Of a stretch of DNA of 64,000 nt, positions 24,980-34,753 are shown in pieces. Under the pieces are notes generated by a model. The model made no database searches. It saw nothing but the letters and a program-made list of their open reading frames with translations, and was not told where the DNA came from. Source of the stretch: an uncultured Clostridia bacterium. GTDB taxonomy: Bacteria; Bacillota; Clostridia; UBA1381. How positions within the stretch are numbered: the first letter of the stretch is position 1; each line of letters opens with the position of its first letter. The DNA lies in the NCBI GenBank assembly GCA_947623955.1, contig CANQIP010000006.1:16939-80938 (forward strand), given 5' to 3'. The position numbers and the translations under genes were made by a program.

Positions 24980-25542
24980 TGCGCTCCCCCTCCCTTTTTC
25001 GGGCGCATGAACATTACGCCGACAAGTCCGCAGACTATCACAATATACATTACATTTATTTTAAACACAAACGCCGCTACAAACGACGCCGCCATAATAC
25101 ATATCGGGAACACGCGCTTATCCTTTATCACGTTCCACGCCATCGTTATCACAACGTCTATTATAACCGCGCACACGCCCGCCTGCATACCCTTTAAAAC
25201 GTACCCGACGACGGTGTTGTCGCGGAACGCGGTGTAGAACATTGATATTACGGCGAGTATGACGAGAGGCGGCAGCACCGAGCCTATCGCGGTCGTCACC
25301 GCGCCCGCGATCCCCGCTATGCGGTAGCCTATGAGTACCGACGCGTTAACCGCTATCGCGCCGGGTGTTGACTGCGCTATCGCAACGAGGTCGAGCATTT
25401 CGTCCTCATCGAGCCAGTGCAGAATGTCCACGAATTGACGTTTCAGCATAGGTATTATGACAAACCCGCCGCCGAACGTAAACGCGCTTATGCGAAGCGT
25501 CGATAAAAAAAGAGTTATATATGTCTTAATTCCGCGTTTCAT
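24976..25542 (-). CDS. Chromate transporter, short-chain subunit 1
   Basis: The protein has 188 aa from ATG 25542, with GGGAG upstream; an in-frame ATG at 25566 lacks a site. FTFGGGFVIIPMLKRQFV and AQSTPGAIAVNASVLIGYRIAG are the two ChrA signatures. It is translationally coupled to the second half-transporter by a 4-nt overlap, the standard arrangement of split ChrA pairs. Confidence 0.9.
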   Translation of the reverse strand: MKRGIKTYITLFLSTLRISAFTFGGGFVIIPMLKRQFVDILHWLDEDEMLDLVAIAQSTPGAIAVNASVLIGYRIAGIAGAVTTAIGSVLPPLVILAVISMFYTAFRDNTVVGYVLKGMQAGVCAVIIDVVITMAWNVIKDKRVFPICIMAASFVAAFVFKINVMYIVIVCGLVGVMFMRPKKGGGAQ

Positions 25543-25674
25543 ACTCCCCACTCCCTTTTGTATCATTATACATTATTTTCTGCCGTACGTCAATCAAGGA
25601 ATTTATCTTTCATCTTGCAAAAGTTTTACGGATATGCTATTATTATAATATCAAAGAAATCGGGGGAACATCAT

Positions 25675-27060
25675 ATGAAAAAATTTCTTGCCGCGCTTAT
25701 CGCGTTTTGTACAATAATATCATCGGCGGCGTTTGCCGCACCGGAACCCACACCCGCGCCCGAAAGCACACCCGCGCCCGAAAGTATTCGGACGGAGCCT
25801 TCCGCCGCGCCGACTCCCGAACCCGAAAGCACGCCCTCGCCCGAGCCGTCGGCAATGCCGACCGCCGCGCCGACGCCTTCGGCGTCACCGTCGGCGACCG
25901 ATACCGAGGCTGTTCCCGAAAAGGAACTTTCAACGCAGTTTGTGATCAATCTGGCGGTCACGCATCACAAGTACATAATTTCAAACAACGCGGTAATCGA
26001 GCTTTACGACATGACAGGCAACCTGCTCGGCTCATGCCTGCGCTACGTCGGCTGGGATACGCCGACGGTACAGATGGTATTCGACGTTCCGCAGTACAGA
26101 ATGGGCGAAAAATTCAAGGTAAAGCTTGTAAGCGGTCTACGGTCGATATGGTACTACGGTCAGCAGGCGCAGGTCGGCGACACGATTGAGGTTCAGACGT
26201 ACGGCTATCTCGACGAAAACGGCGAGTACGTGCAGTGTAACGGCGTATCGCTCGACGCGAACCCCGAATATGAAAAAGAAATACATATGTACATAACAAA
26301 CGCGTGGTACAACGACATAAATCCGCGCGCGAGAATAGTGGACGGCGTAACGATGATGCCCGTAAGATCCGTAGGCGAGGCGATGGGGCTTGACGTTGAC
26401 TACAACCCCGAATGGGACAGCGTTACGCTTTCGATTGAGGATCACAAGACGGTGTTCTGGGCGAATAACGAGTACATGGCGTACCCCGACGGCGACAGGA
26501 ACGCGTCGCATATGCCCGTGTACATAGAAGGCTCGCTGTTTGTTCCCGTAAGGGATTTGGCTGAGGCGTTCGACTGTTCGCTCGAAGTAACGGATTACGG
26601 CGAGTTTATGGACGTTCTGATAGGCGAGGCGCCCTACTACCGCGAGGTTATGAACAGAATACCCGTAAACCGCGACGGCATAGGCAGCCGCACAAATTAC
26701 CTCATATGGGTTTCAAAGCATGAGTACAAGGTAAGAGTTTACGAGGGTCAGCAGTATAACTGGAAACTCCTAAAAGAATACCCCTGCGCGCTCGGCGCGT
26801 GGGATACGCCGACGATAACGGGTCAGTTTGAGATTATCGAGCGTACACAGTGGGATTACGGCACGTATTACGTCGGGCCCGTGCTGCGTTTCTATAACGG
26901 CTACGCCCTCCACTCCACGCTGCTCTATTACGGCGGCGGCGAGTACGACGGACGCGTCGGCGTGAATATTTCGCACGGCTGCGTGAGACTGCACCCGTCC
27001 GATATTAACTGGATCGCGGCGAATGTGCCGTTCAGGACGAGGGTGTATATAACGGAATAA
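25675..27060 (+). CDS. Secreted L,D-transpeptidase with copper-amine-oxidase-like domain
   Basis: The protein has 461 aa from ATG 25675. A signal peptide (cleavage near AAFA-A) is followed by a Pro/Thr/Glu/Ser-rich linker (about 25-80) and a beta domain. Then comes a copper amine oxidase N-terminal-like pair, IVDGVTMMPVRSVGEAMG and IEGSLFVPVRDLAEAF, a wall-associated module with no copper role. The C-terminal YkuD domain carries the catalytic motif SHGCVRLHPSD; Cys is the nucleophile and HSTLLY holds the His. It probably makes 3-3 cross-links in, or attaches proteins to, peptidoglycan. It stands alone with its own terminator. Confidence 0.88.
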   Translation: MKKFLAALIAFCTIISSAAFAAPEPTPAPESTPAPESIRTEPSAAPTPEPESTPSPEPSAMPTAAPTPSASPSATDTEAVPEKELSTQFVINLAVTHHKYIISNNAVIELYDMTGNLLGSCLRYVGWDTPTVQMVFDVPQYRMGEKFKVKLVSGLRSIWYYGQQAQVGDTIEVQTYGYLDENGEYVQCNGVSLDANPEYEKEIHMYITNAWYNDINPRARIVDGVTMMPVRSVGEAMGLDVDYNPEWDSVTLSIEDHKTVFWANNEYMAYPDGDRNASHMPVYIEGSLFVPVRDLAEAFDCSLEVTDYGEFMDVLIGEAPYYREVMNRIPVNRDGIGSRTNYLIWVSKHEYKVRVYEGQQYNWKLLKEYPCALGAWDTPTITGQFEIIERTQWDYGTYYVGPVLRFYNGYALHSTLLYYGGGEYDGRVGVNISHGCVRLHPSDINWIAANVPFRTRVYITE

Positions 27061-27077
27061 GGGAATATAACAATATG

Positions 27078-27105
27078 AAAGACCCCCTATGGGGGTCTTT
27101 CTTTT
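27078..27105. terminator. Rho-independent terminator
   Basis: AAAGACCCCC (27078-27087) pairs with GGGGGTCTTT (27091-27100), with a T-rich tail. It separates the convergent L,D-transpeptidase and GerMN genes. Confidence 0.85.
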
Positions 27106-28038
27106 CTACTTCGCAATCACGCTTTCATCTCTGGCGAACAAGCCGAAAATATTTATACTTCCGAAATTATTCACCCTCATACCGTCTATCAAAAGCTGTA
27201 CGCGGTCAATATTTTCAAGTTCCGTGAGCGAGTCTACAACCGACGCTATCGTAAGCTTTTCCTGTTCGGCAGAACCCGCGTTTTTCTCCGCAAAGCTCGC
27301 CGTGAAATTCACGAAACATATACCGTTCATTATTTCAACGCTGTGCGTTTTCGTTTCACTGCTCAGCGACGCGTAAAGTCCCTCCGTCTGCGGGCCCTTT
27401 ATAAGCTCGTTTATGAGGTACTGCGCAAGCGGCTGCTGGTCGGTGACGCGTATGCTGCGTATCTCTTTGCCCAGACCGCCGCCCTCGACGGACGGGAAAT
27501 AAAGCGTTACCTCGCGCATTTCGCTGTTATACGTGTCGGTGGACAAATTTATGTCCTGATCGGTCAGAAAGCCTATAATCGAGCCATCCTCCGAAAGTAT
27601 ATCCGCGCCGTCGGCGACGACCTTTACGCGGTACACATCTCGCACGGCGCACAGCGACTTTACGACCGAATATATGGCGAGAACGTCGTCCTTCTTGTCT
27701 CCCGTTTGAAATTCCTTTGAGAAGTTTACTATTACGTCGCCCTCGTCCACGCCGCTTATCGATATAAGTTTCGCGTCGGGCGGGATTACTCTGTGTCTTT
27801 TGGGGTTCTCGGGACCTTTTATAAGTTCCTTTATTATAAGTTCGGCAAGCTCCTGACGGTTCACATAGTGTATTGTTCTGTTTTCCGCCTCAATCGCCGT
27901 TTCCTGCTCGTTGCAGAAATACAATGCGGCGCTGTAACGGTTTTTCGCTCCGTCGCCGGCGCAGAAGGTGATTGTCAGTACTACAGCCGCCAAAATTATA
28001 AGCGCGGCGGCGGGCATAATTAAATTCTTATACTTCAT
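27106..28038 (-). CDS. Double GerMN-domain protein
   Basis: The protein has 310 aa and an N-terminal hydrophobic segment with TITFC, which could be a lipobox or simple anchor. Two GerMN (sporulation/germination) domains are present: ALYFCNEQETAIEAENRTI...LAELIIKELIKGPE and EVTLYFPSVEGGG...LAQYLINELIKGPQ, each with a VNFS/VNFT strand. In Bacillus GerM is a sporulation and germination protein. The start overlaps the histidine-kinase stop (ATGA), so it is translationally coupled. In clostridia such proteins often follow a WalKR-like pair and may sense or act in the envelope. Confidence 0.85.
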   Translation of the reverse strand: MKYKNLIMPAAALIILAAVVLTITFCAGDGAKNRYSAALYFCNEQETAIEAENRTIHYVNRQELAELIIKELIKGPENPKRHRVIPPDAKLISISGVDEGDVIVNFSKEFQTGDKKDDVLAIYSVVKSLCAVRDVYRVKVVADGADILSEDGSIIGFLTDQDINLSTDTYNSEMREVTLYFPSVEGGGLGKEIRSIRVTDQQPLAQYLINELIKGPQTEGLYASLSSETKTHSVEIMNGICFVNFTASFAEKNAGSAEQEKLTIASVVDSLTELENIDRVQLLIDGMRVNNFGSINIFGLFARDESVIAK

Positions 28039-29501
28039 ATTAAGCCCTCCCTGTCCGTCTGCGGCTTTACCTTATACGGCAGCCTTATCGTGAACACGCT
28101 GCCGACCTCCGACGCGTTTTCAACATCTATCGTGCCGTTGTGCATAAGCACCGCCTCTCTCGTTATCGCAAGACCGAGACCCGTTCCGCCCGTGTCGCGC
28201 GCGCGGGAGTCGTCAAGACGGTAAAAACGCTCGAATATTCTGTCACGCTCCGCCTCGGGTATGCCGGGACCGTTATCCTCTATCTTAATTGTGAGATAGT
28301 TGCTGTCCGACGTCACATCTATCTGGACAAATCCGCCCTCCGGCGAATATTTCACCGCGTTGTCGACTATGTTGTACAAAGCCTCGTACATTTTATCGTA
28401 ATCGAGCAGTATGGGCGGGTATTCCGCGCTGCGGTAGTTTACCGATATTACCATATCCTTCGCTGTCGCGATAGGCGTAAGCTTTTTCACAACATGCTCA
28501 ACGAGCATTTTTATATCCGTTTCCTCCAATTTGAGCGAACCGCCGCCCGCGTCAAGTCTCGTCAAGACAAGAAGTCTGTCCACAATTCTCGTGAGACGGT
28601 CAACCTCGTCCGACATGTCGCCGAGAAATTCCTTTACCATTTCGGGGTCGAGATTTTCAGCCGACACAAGGCTGTCGCATATAAGCTTAATTCCCGCCAT
28701 CGGAGTTTTAAGCTCGTGCGACGCGTCCGATACGAATTTGCGTCGCTTTTCCTCCAAAAGTTCCAGTTCGTCGCACATATAGTTGAGCGTTTCGCCCATC
28801 TGCGCTATTTCACTCCGTCCTTTTATCTTTATGCGCTTTGAAAAATCACCCTTTGAAATATCGTTCGCGACGCTCCGAAACTGTCTTAGCGGCGACAGGA
28901 TTATGTAACTCATACCGAGACTTAACATTCCTATTATAATTACTATAAGTATGCTGAAAACCATAAGCCGCGTACTTGTGGAACTTGTCGTCGCCTCTAT
29001 GGCGTTTACGGACTTGGCAAGATACACTCCGCCGACTATGCTGTTGTTTGAATAAATCGGCACCGCGACGCTCAAAATCTTCATATCGTTCACGTAATCT
29101 GTCGTCGCGTCGGCTTGCTCGCCCTTTAAGGCGCGGTTTAAAACGTCGCGCATGAACACCTTGCCCGCGAGCCGCGACTCCGTGTTCGTGTCGTACATGA
29201 CGTTGTACGACGTGTTTGTGACAACACCGCGCACCTTTGTACCCGCGAGAGTACCCTCTACAAACGGTTCAAATTTTTTTGCGGCGGTCGCGCTGTCGTC
29301 GTTACCCCAGACCTCGGATACCGTTTCGGCGATAATGTTCGCCTGCGCGTACATGTTCACCTTCTCACTGTCGTAAAGGCTTTCGCCGAGCGACACAACG
29401 ACGTAAATATTCATCAAAACAAGCGTTGCCACGATGATTACGATATACGTCGCAATCATCGTGAAACGCATCGAGCTTAACATTCCTCTGATTTTTGACA
29501 A
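28035..29501 (-). CDS. Sensor histidine kinase (WalK-like)
   Basis: The protein has 488 aa from TTG 29501, 4 nt after the regulator stop. The N-terminus aligns well in spacing to WalK; an ATG at 29471 (AGAGGA 12 nt upstream) is an alternative start. Membrane helices lie near residues 14-36 and 178-203 around an extracytoplasmic sensor domain of the sCACHE/PAS type. HAMP, HisKA (His262 in SDASHELKTPM) and HATPase (N box NIVDNAVKYSP, DNGPGIP, GGTGLGLAI) follow. It pairs with the OmpR-type regulator upstream and the GerMN gene downstream. Control of cell-wall turnover is inferred from the WalKR resemblance. Confidence 0.85.
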   Translation of the reverse strand: MSKIRGMLSSMRFTMIATYIVIIVATLVLMNIYVVVSLGESLYDSEKVNMYAQANIIAETVSEVWGNDDSATAAKKFEPFVEGTLAGTKVRGVVTNTSYNVMYDTNTESRLAGKVFMRDVLNRALKGEQADATTDYVNDMKILSVAVPIYSNNSIVGGVYLAKSVNAIEATTSSTSTRLMVFSILIVIIIGMLSLGMSYIILSPLRQFRSVANDISKGDFSKRIKIKGRSEIAQMGETLNYMCDELELLEEKRRKFVSDASHELKTPMAGIKLICDSLVSAENLDPEMVKEFLGDMSDEVDRLTRIVDRLLVLTRLDAGGGSLKLEETDIKMLVEHVVKKLTPIATAKDMVISVNYRSAEYPPILLDYDKMYEALYNIVDNAVKYSPEGGFVQIDVTSDSNYLTIKIEDNGPGIPEAERDRIFERFYRLDDSRARDTGGTGLGLAITREAVLMHNGTIDVENASEVGSVFTIRLPYKVKPQTDREGLI

Positions 29502-29505
29502 AAGC

Positions 29506-30189
29506 TTAGTTATTCTTGTAATAATATCCTACACCCCACTTTGTCTTTATATGCTCAGGTTCGGCGGGATTTTTCTCTATCTTTTCCCGCAGCCTTCTTA
29601 TATGCACGTCAACCGTTCTCACGTCGCCGGGATAGTCAAAGCCCCACGCGATGTCCAAAAGGTTCTCGCGCGTGTACACCTTGCCCGGATTGCGCACAAA
29701 AAGCTCCAAGAGGTCGAACTCCTTGCCCGTAAGCTCTATAACCTCATCGTGCATCATAATGCGTCTGAAATTATAGTCGAGGGTTATGTCGCCGGAAACA
29801 ACCATCTTTTCTTTGCCGCCCTTCGGCTCGGGGCTTACGCGGCGCAGTATCGCCTTTATGCGCGCCGTCACCTCGCGTATGTTATAAGGCTTTGTTATGT
29901 AATCGTCCGCGCCGTATTCGAGACCGAGAATTTTATCTATATCGTCGCTCTTTGCCGTGAGCATGATTATAGGCACGTTTGAAAAGCCGCGTATCGTGCG
30001 GCACGCGGTGAAACCGTCCACCTTCGGCAGCATGAGGTCGAGCAGAATGAGGTCTATCGTATTGTCGTGCGCGATACGTATCGCCTCCTCGCCGTCAAAC
30101 GCCGTAACGACGGTGTAGCCCTCCTGTTCGAGATTAAATTTTGTCGCCTTTACCAAGAGCTTTTCGTCGTCAACCACAAGTATTTTCAT
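29506..30189 (-). CDS. OmpR/PhoB-family response regulator (WalR-like)
   Basis: This 227-aa protein has a receiver domain with Asp7/Asp8, the phosphoacceptor Asp51 (ILLDLMLP) and Lys in ITKPYN. A winged-helix DNA-binding domain follows (about 130-227) with TGKEFDLLELFVRNPGKVYTRENLL and RTVDVHIRRLREKIE. It is followed after 4 nt by the histidine kinase. The receiver and helix sequences are close to WalR/YycF, but PhoP-type regulators are similar, so the regulon is not certain. Confidence 0.88.
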   Translation of the reverse strand: MKILVVDDEKLLVKATKFNLEQEGYTVVTAFDGEEAIRIAHDNTIDLILLDLMLPKVDGFTACRTIRGFSNVPIIMLTAKSDDIDKILGLEYGADDYITKPYNIREVTARIKAILRRVSPEPKGGKEKMVVSGDITLDYNFRRIMMHDEVIELTGKEFDLLELFVRNPGKVYTRENLLDIAWGFDYPGDVRTVDVHIRRLREKIEKNPAEPEHIKTKWGVGYYYKNN

Positions 30190-30216
30190 TTTATTCTTCC
30201 TTTCAGCCGCGCCGCT

Positions 30217-30585
30217 TTAACGGGCGCAAATATCATCCTTTATATCTTCAAACTTACTTTCGCTTATGCCCGGCACATTCATAATCTCCTCTATCACGCC
30301 GAACCCACCGTGCGTTTCGCGGTAATCGCGTATTCTTCCGGCAAGCGCGTCTCCTATGCCGTCAAGCTGTGTGAGCGTTTCGGCGTCGGCGGTGTTTATG
30401 TTTATGAGACCGTCGTCCTCGCGTCCGCCCTCGTCAATATACATAATGTCGTCCTCGCTTACGACGCTTTCCTCTATAAAAGCGTCCTTGTCGACCCGTT
30501 CTATTATGCAGCCAGCCGCGGTTATTGCGCCGAAAAAGAGCAACGCTGCCAGCACCGCCGCGGTTTTTCTGCTTTTTCTTATCAC
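30217..30585 (-). CDS. Membrane-anchored helix-hairpin-helix protein (ComEA-like)
   Basis: The best start is GTG 30585 (122 aa), 8 nt after GGAGG; a longer frame to 30696 has no site. A hydrophobic segment ends in TAAGC, a partial lipobox, so it is either lipid- or helix-anchored. A short acidic linker leads to two HhH motifs: ININTADAETLTQLDGIGDALAGRI and FGVIEEIMNVPGISESKFEDI. These match the C-terminal domain of ComEA, which binds incoming DNA. The SLBB domain of full ComEA is absent and no comEC follows. It precedes the two-component genes by 27 nt and may be co-transcribed with them. Confidence 0.75.
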   Translation of the reverse strand: MIRKSRKTAAVLAALLFFGAITAAGCIIERVDKDAFIEESVVSEDDIMYIDEGGREDDGLININTADAETLTQLDGIGDALAGRIRDYRETHGGFGVIEEIMNVPGISESKFEDIKDDICAR

Positions 30586-30775
30586 CTTGCATACCTCCGC
30601 GTATGTCTTATCATTCGTATATCGTATATATAGTATATCATAAATTTTTATTTTTTCCATATATTTTTTTATAAATCGTCCGAAAATTTTGCACATTTTG
30701 TAAGATGTATTTTTTGTCGGGTGATGTCAAATTGCATATACTTTTGTTTTTTGGTAAACAATAGCGAAAAAAATG

Positions 30776-30804
30776 TTGCAATATAAATATAATTTAGATA
30801 TAAT
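30776..30804 (+). promoter_or_regulatory. Promoter of the D,D-carboxypeptidase gene
   Basis: TTGCAA (30776-30781), 17 nt, TATAAT (30799-30804), followed by TTGGAGGAAAG at the ribosome site. Confidence 0.75.
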
Positions 30805-30843
30805 AAACATAGGAAGGTTTATTTTTGGAGGAAAGAAATAAAG

Positions 30844-32475
30844 ATGAATAAAAAGCTGATTACTTTTTTAACCGCGGCGCTTATCGCGGCAATATCCGTA
30901 ATACCCGCCGCAGCCGCGCCGACATCGTCGCCCACACCGTCGACGTCGACCGTCACATCTCCCGACGGCACTACCCGCGTCGTTGATGAGGACGGCGAAA
31001 CGGTCACTCCGTCGCCCGACACGGACGACGAGGATGAAGAAGACAATGAAGATACGTACGGCGAGACAAGCGAAACACCCGCGCCCGAAAGCACGCCTGC
31101 TCCGCTTGCGGACGGAATAACGATGGAAGATCCGTCGCTAACCCCGCCGGACGTTGAGTACGCAAAGTCCGCGCTTTTGATGGACATGCACTCCGGACGC
31201 GTGCTTTACAGTAAAAATCTCGACGAGCGCGTTTACCCCGCAAGCACGACGAAGATAATGACGGGTATTCTCGCAATCGAGAACGCGAACATGGAGGACA
31301 CCGTAAGCGCGCCCTACGAGGCTCTTAAAGACATTACGCTCGAGGACTCGCAGATGGGTATACTCGTCGGCGAAAATCTGACGGTGGAGCAGCTTATAAA
31401 AAGCATGCTCGTGTACAGTGCGAACGACAGCGCGAATGTTCTCGCGGTGCATATAAGCGGCTCGCTCGATAAATTTGTTGATTTGATGAACCAAAAGGCG
31501 CAGGAGCTTGGCATGACCAACACGCATTTCGCGAACACCTGCGGTCTGCACGACGACAACCACTACACCACAGCCCGCGACCTTGCCATTCTCACAAAGT
31601 ACGCGATGAAGAACGAAACATTCCGCGATATTGTCAAAATGCCGATTTACAAAATTCCGGCGACGAACAAATACACCATGGAGCGTATTCTCGTCAACAC
31701 CAACCTCTTTTTGGGAACGTCGCGCTCGAAGTACCATTACTATCCGCCCGCGATAGGCGTTAAGACGGGTCACACCTCGCAGTCGGGTTACTGTCTCGTG
31801 TCGGCTGCCGCGTACGAAAATATGGAGTTTCTCGCGATTGTAATGGGTTGCCCCGACGAGGACGTGGGAGAGCAGGCGTACTCCTATATTGACTCGAAAA
31901 CACTGTTCGAATACGGCTTTAACCATTACAGGCATCAGGATATTGCCAAAAACGGCGACGTCGCGGCAGACTCAAAGGTGTATGAGGCGAAGAACGATAT
32001 GCGCGTAGCCGTGACCGTGGAGAACGATGTGAGCGCCCTCATTCCCGCCGGTGACGACAGCAAGGACAATATTAAAACGGTCATTGACCTGCCGGATAGG
32101 ATCGACGCGCCTGTGGCGAAGGGCGACGTTCTCGGCACGATAAACTATTACTATAACGATGTGCCGATAGGTTCGTCAAACCTTATAGCGACCAACGACG
32201 TCGCGAGAAATCAGTTTTTGCACGTGTTCCATATAATAATCAGAGTAATCACAAGCCCGTTCTTCTTTGTGCCGGTGATTATGCTCATATTCATTCTGCT
32301 TTACGCGAAACATAAAAAGAAAAAGCGCGAAAGACAGAAACGCATACAGCAGATAAAGAAAAACAGACAGCAAAACGAAACAAACTCCCGTACCCCCGAC
32401 CGCCGCGCATCGCGCACCGAACGCAACCAGCGCGATACAAAAAGCGAAAATTCGAGGTACAGCAGGGATAAATAA
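30844..32475 (+). CDS. D-alanyl-D-alanine carboxypeptidase (DacF/PBP5-like)
   Basis: The protein has 543 aa with a signal peptide to about residue 24. A low-complexity linker of Thr/Ser/Pro and a strongly acidic block (DTDDEDEEDNED) precedes the peptidase S11 domain. Catalytic motifs are Ser134-Thr-Thr-Lys137, Ser192-Ala-Asn194 and Lys307-Thr-Gly309. A PBP5-like C-terminal beta domain (about 375-465), a membrane helix (about 470-495) and a Lys/Arg/Gln-rich cytoplasmic tail follow. It trims pentapeptide side chains of peptidoglycan; DacF-type enzymes act in spore cortex formation, though the vegetative-type promoter here suggests growth expression. The long charged tail is unusual for the family. 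Confidence 0.88.
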   Translation: MNKKLITFLTAALIAAISVIPAAAAPTSSPTPSTSTVTSPDGTTRVVDEDGETVTPSPDTDDEDEEDNEDTYGETSETPAPESTPAPLADGITMEDPSLTPPDVEYAKSALLMDMHSGRVLYSKNLDERVYPASTTKIMTGILAIENANMEDTVSAPYEALKDITLEDSQMGILVGENLTVEQLIKSMLVYSANDSANVLAVHISGSLDKFVDLMNQKAQELGMTNTHFANTCGLHDDNHYTTARDLAILTKYAMKNETFRDIVKMPIYKIPATNKYTMERILVNTNLFLGTSRSKYHYYPPAIGVKTGHTSQSGYCLVSAAAYENMEFLAIVMGCPDEDVGEQAYSYIDSKTLFEYGFNHYRHQDIAKNGDVAADSKVYEAKNDMRVAVTVENDVSALIPAGDDSKDNIKTVIDLPDRIDAPVAKGDVLGTINYYYNDVPIGSSNLIATNDVARNQFLHVFHIIIRVITSPFFFVPVIMLIFILLYAKHKKKKRERQKRIQQIKKNRQQNETNSRTPDRRASRTERNQRDTKSENSRYSRDK

Positions 32476-32477
32476 AA

Positions 32478-32504
32478 AAAGACCCCCTCAGAGAGGGGGT
32501 CTTT
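32478..32504. terminator. Bidirectional terminator
   Basis: AAAGACCCCCTC (32478-32489) pairs with GAGGGGGTCTTT (32493-32504). The run of A before it makes it strongest for the minus-strand TPR gene. Confidence 0.8.
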
Positions 32505-32511
32505 CGTTGAT

Positions 32512-33321
32512 TTATTTCTTACTCTCTATTTCCTTTTTCAGTTCCTCTATCTGTTCCTCGCTGATGGTAGTCATTGCGGAGCGTTTACATTCGGGGAGCT
32601 TTTCGAGTATCTCCTCCGCGCGGTCGTACTTGCCGAGCGCGACGGCTATCTGTGCGCCGTGGTAGCAGCCCTCGACAAAGCTGTCACTTTTTTCGAGCAG
32701 CTCATCCGATATTTTCTCCGCATCCTCGTACCTTTTAAGACGGTAGTAGCACATCGCGAGGTTGTCGAGTATGTCGCGGTTGTCCTTGTTGTACTCATAA
32801 GCCGCTTCGCAGATTTTGAGCGTTTCGTTCAGGTCATCGCCGCGCAGCAGCTTGAAAAATCCGAGCATACCGTAGACGTTCGAGTTTATATATCCCTCGT
32901 CGAACAGCGCCTGCACCTCCTCGATCGCCTCGTCAAGTCTGCCCTGGCGGTAGTAAACCATGCACCGCTGCTGCTTTGCCATATTTCTTTTCTTCGGGTC
33001 AAGGCTCTTTACGCGTATTATCGGGTCAAGCACCTTTTCCGCCTCGTCCTCGCGACCCGTACGCATAAGCACGTATGCGTAAGACGCTTTTATATTCACC
33101 GTCGACCTGCCCGTTTCATACGACTTCTTGTACCATTGGTACGCCGCCTCGTCGTCGCCGGCGTAGTACGCCTGATTACCCTTCGCCGCGTAGTAACGCG
33201 GTATATAATAGTAAATTCCTGCGCAGATTATGACCGCGACAAGCGCGACGCCTGCCCACACATTTATATTAAACGCGAAGAACACAGCCGCGCAGGCGGC
33301 AGCTATATAAAGTAACGTCAT
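32512..33321 (-). CDS. Membrane-anchored tetratricopeptide-repeat protein
   Basis: The protein has 269 aa. Two hydrophobic stretches at residues 1-18 and 22-40 anchor it. Then come TPR units such as KGNQAYYAGDDEAAYQWYKKSYE, QQRCMVYYRQGRLDEAIEEVQALF and DILDNLAMCYYRLKRYEDAEKISDELL, ending in a Glu/Lys helix. TPRs mediate protein contacts; the partner is unknown. It is the last gene after asnS on the same strand, 21 nt away, so it may belong to the asnA-asnS transcript. Confidence 0.8.
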   Translation of the reverse strand: MTLLYIAAACAAVFFAFNINVWAGVALVAVIICAGIYYYIPRYYAAKGNQAYYAGDDEAAYQWYKKSYETGRSTVNIKASYAYVLMRTGREDEAEKVLDPIIRVKSLDPKKRNMAKQQRCMVYYRQGRLDEAIEEVQALFDEGYINSNVYGMLGFFKLLRGDDLNETLKICEAAYEYNKDNRDILDNLAMCYYRLKRYEDAEKISDELLEKSDSFVEGCYHGAQIAVALGKYDRAEEILEKLPECKRSAMTTISEEQIEELKKEIESKK

Positions 33322-33342
33322 GGCAATAACCTCTCAATCCGC

Positions 33343-34740
33343 TTAAAATTCAGCCGTGCCGACCGTTCTCGGGAACGGCAGTACGTCGCGTATATTCTGC
33401 ATACCCGTGATGTACATTACGGCTCTCTCGAAACCGAGACCGAAACCCGCGTGCTTGTTTGTGCCGTAGCGGCGCAGGTCGGTGTAAAACTCGTAATCCT
33501 TTTCTTTAAGTCCGAGCTCGTTCATACGGCGCAGCAGCGTGTCGAGGTTTTCCTCTCTCTGGCTACCGCCTATGATTTCGCCGACGCCCGGCACAAGCAG
33601 ATCCATCGCCGCGACCGTTTTGTTGTCGTCGTTCAGTTTCATGTAGAACGCCTTTATCTCTTTTGGGTAATCGGTTACAAACAGCGGACGCTTGAACACC
33701 TGCTCCGTCAAATATCTCTCATGCTCCGTCTGTAAATCCGAACCCCACGAAACGGGGTAATCGAATTTCACCTTGCCCGCATCGCGGTCTCTTTCGAGAA
33801 TTTCCACCGCCTCGGTATACGTAACGTGCGCAAACTCACTGTTTACGACGTGGTTGAGACGCTCCAGAAGTCCTTTATCGACAAACTTGTTGAAAAACTC
33901 CATTTCCTCCGGCGCGTTTTCGAGGCAGTAGTTTATTATATATTTGAGCATGTCCTCGGCAAGCTCCATATCGTCCTTCAGGTCGGCGAACGCGATTTCC
34001 GGCTCTATCATCCAGAATTCGGCAGCGTGACGCGCCGTGTTTGAATTTTCGGCGCGGAACGTCGGTCCGAATGTGTAAACGTTGCGGAACGCCATGCAGT
34101 ACGTCTCGACGTTAAGCTGTCCGCTTACGGTGAGGTTCGTTTTCTTGCCGAAAAAGTCATTCGAGTAATCCGCCTTGCCGTCCGTCTTGGGAATGTTGTC
34201 GAGATCCATCGTCGTAACCTGGAACATTTCGCCCGCGCCCTCCGCGTCGGACGCCGTTATGATTGGGGTGTGGACGTACACGAAATTTCTCTCCTGAAAA
34301 AATTTGTGTATCGCGTAGGCAATCATCGAGCGAACGCGGAACACAGCCGAAAACGTGTTCGTGCGCGGTCTTAAATGCGCTATCGTGCGGAGGTACTCAA
34401 AGCTGTGGCGTTTCGGCTGCAGCGGGTAATCGGGTGTTGACTCGCCCTCCGTTACTACATTTGCCGCTTTAAGCTCGAACGGCTGTTTCGCCTCGGGCGT
34501 GAGTACAAGCATACCCGTCACAGTAATCGCCGCGCCGATGTTGAGCTTTGAAAGCTCGGCGTAATTCGGCAGCTCCGCCTCCAGCACGATTTGAAGATTT
34601 TTGAAAAACGAGCCGTCGTTAAGCTCTATAAAGCCGAAATTCTTTGACATTCTGCTGTTCCTTATCCAGCCCGACACGGTTATTTCCTTACCGCCGTAAT
34701 TTTCCGTCTCACGGTACAATGCTTTTATGAGTGTATTCAT
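33343..34740 (-). CDS. asnS: Asparaginyl-tRNA synthetase
   Basis: The protein has 465 aa, the normal length. An OB-fold anticodon-binding domain ([23 protein letters not shown]) is followed by the class II core. Motif 2 lies around [26 protein letters not shown] and motif 3 is [15 protein letters not shown] near the C-terminus. The Asn type rather than Asp type is indicated by the AsnS pattern in the catalytic core and by neighbouring asnA. It charges tRNA-Asn with asparagine. It is in one operon with asnA, coupling asparagine synthesis to its use. Confidence 0.95.
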   Translation of the reverse strand: MNTLIKALYRETENYGGKEITVSGWIRNSRMSKNFGFIELNDGSFFKNLQIVLEAELPNYAELSKLNIGAAITVTGMLVLTPEAKQPFELKAANVVTEGESTPDYPLQPKRHSFEYLRTIAHLRPRTNTFSAVFRVRSMIAYAIHKFFQERNFVYVHTPIITASDAEGAGEMFQVTTMDLDNIPKTDGKADYSNDFFGKKTNLTVSGQLNVETYCMAFRNVYTFGPTFRAENSNTARHAAEFWMIEPEIAFADLKDDMELAEDMLKYIINYCLENAPEEMEFFNKFVDKGLLERLNHVVNSEFAHVTYTEAVEILERDRDAGKVKFDYPVSWGSDLQTEHERYLTEQVFKRPLFVTDYPKEIKAFYMKLNDDNKTVAAMDLLVPGVGEIIGGSQREENLDTLLRRMNELGLKEKDYEFYTDLRRYGTNKHAGFGLGFERAVMYITGMQNIRDVLPFPRTVGTAEF

Positions 34741-34753
34741 ATTGTTTCCTCTC

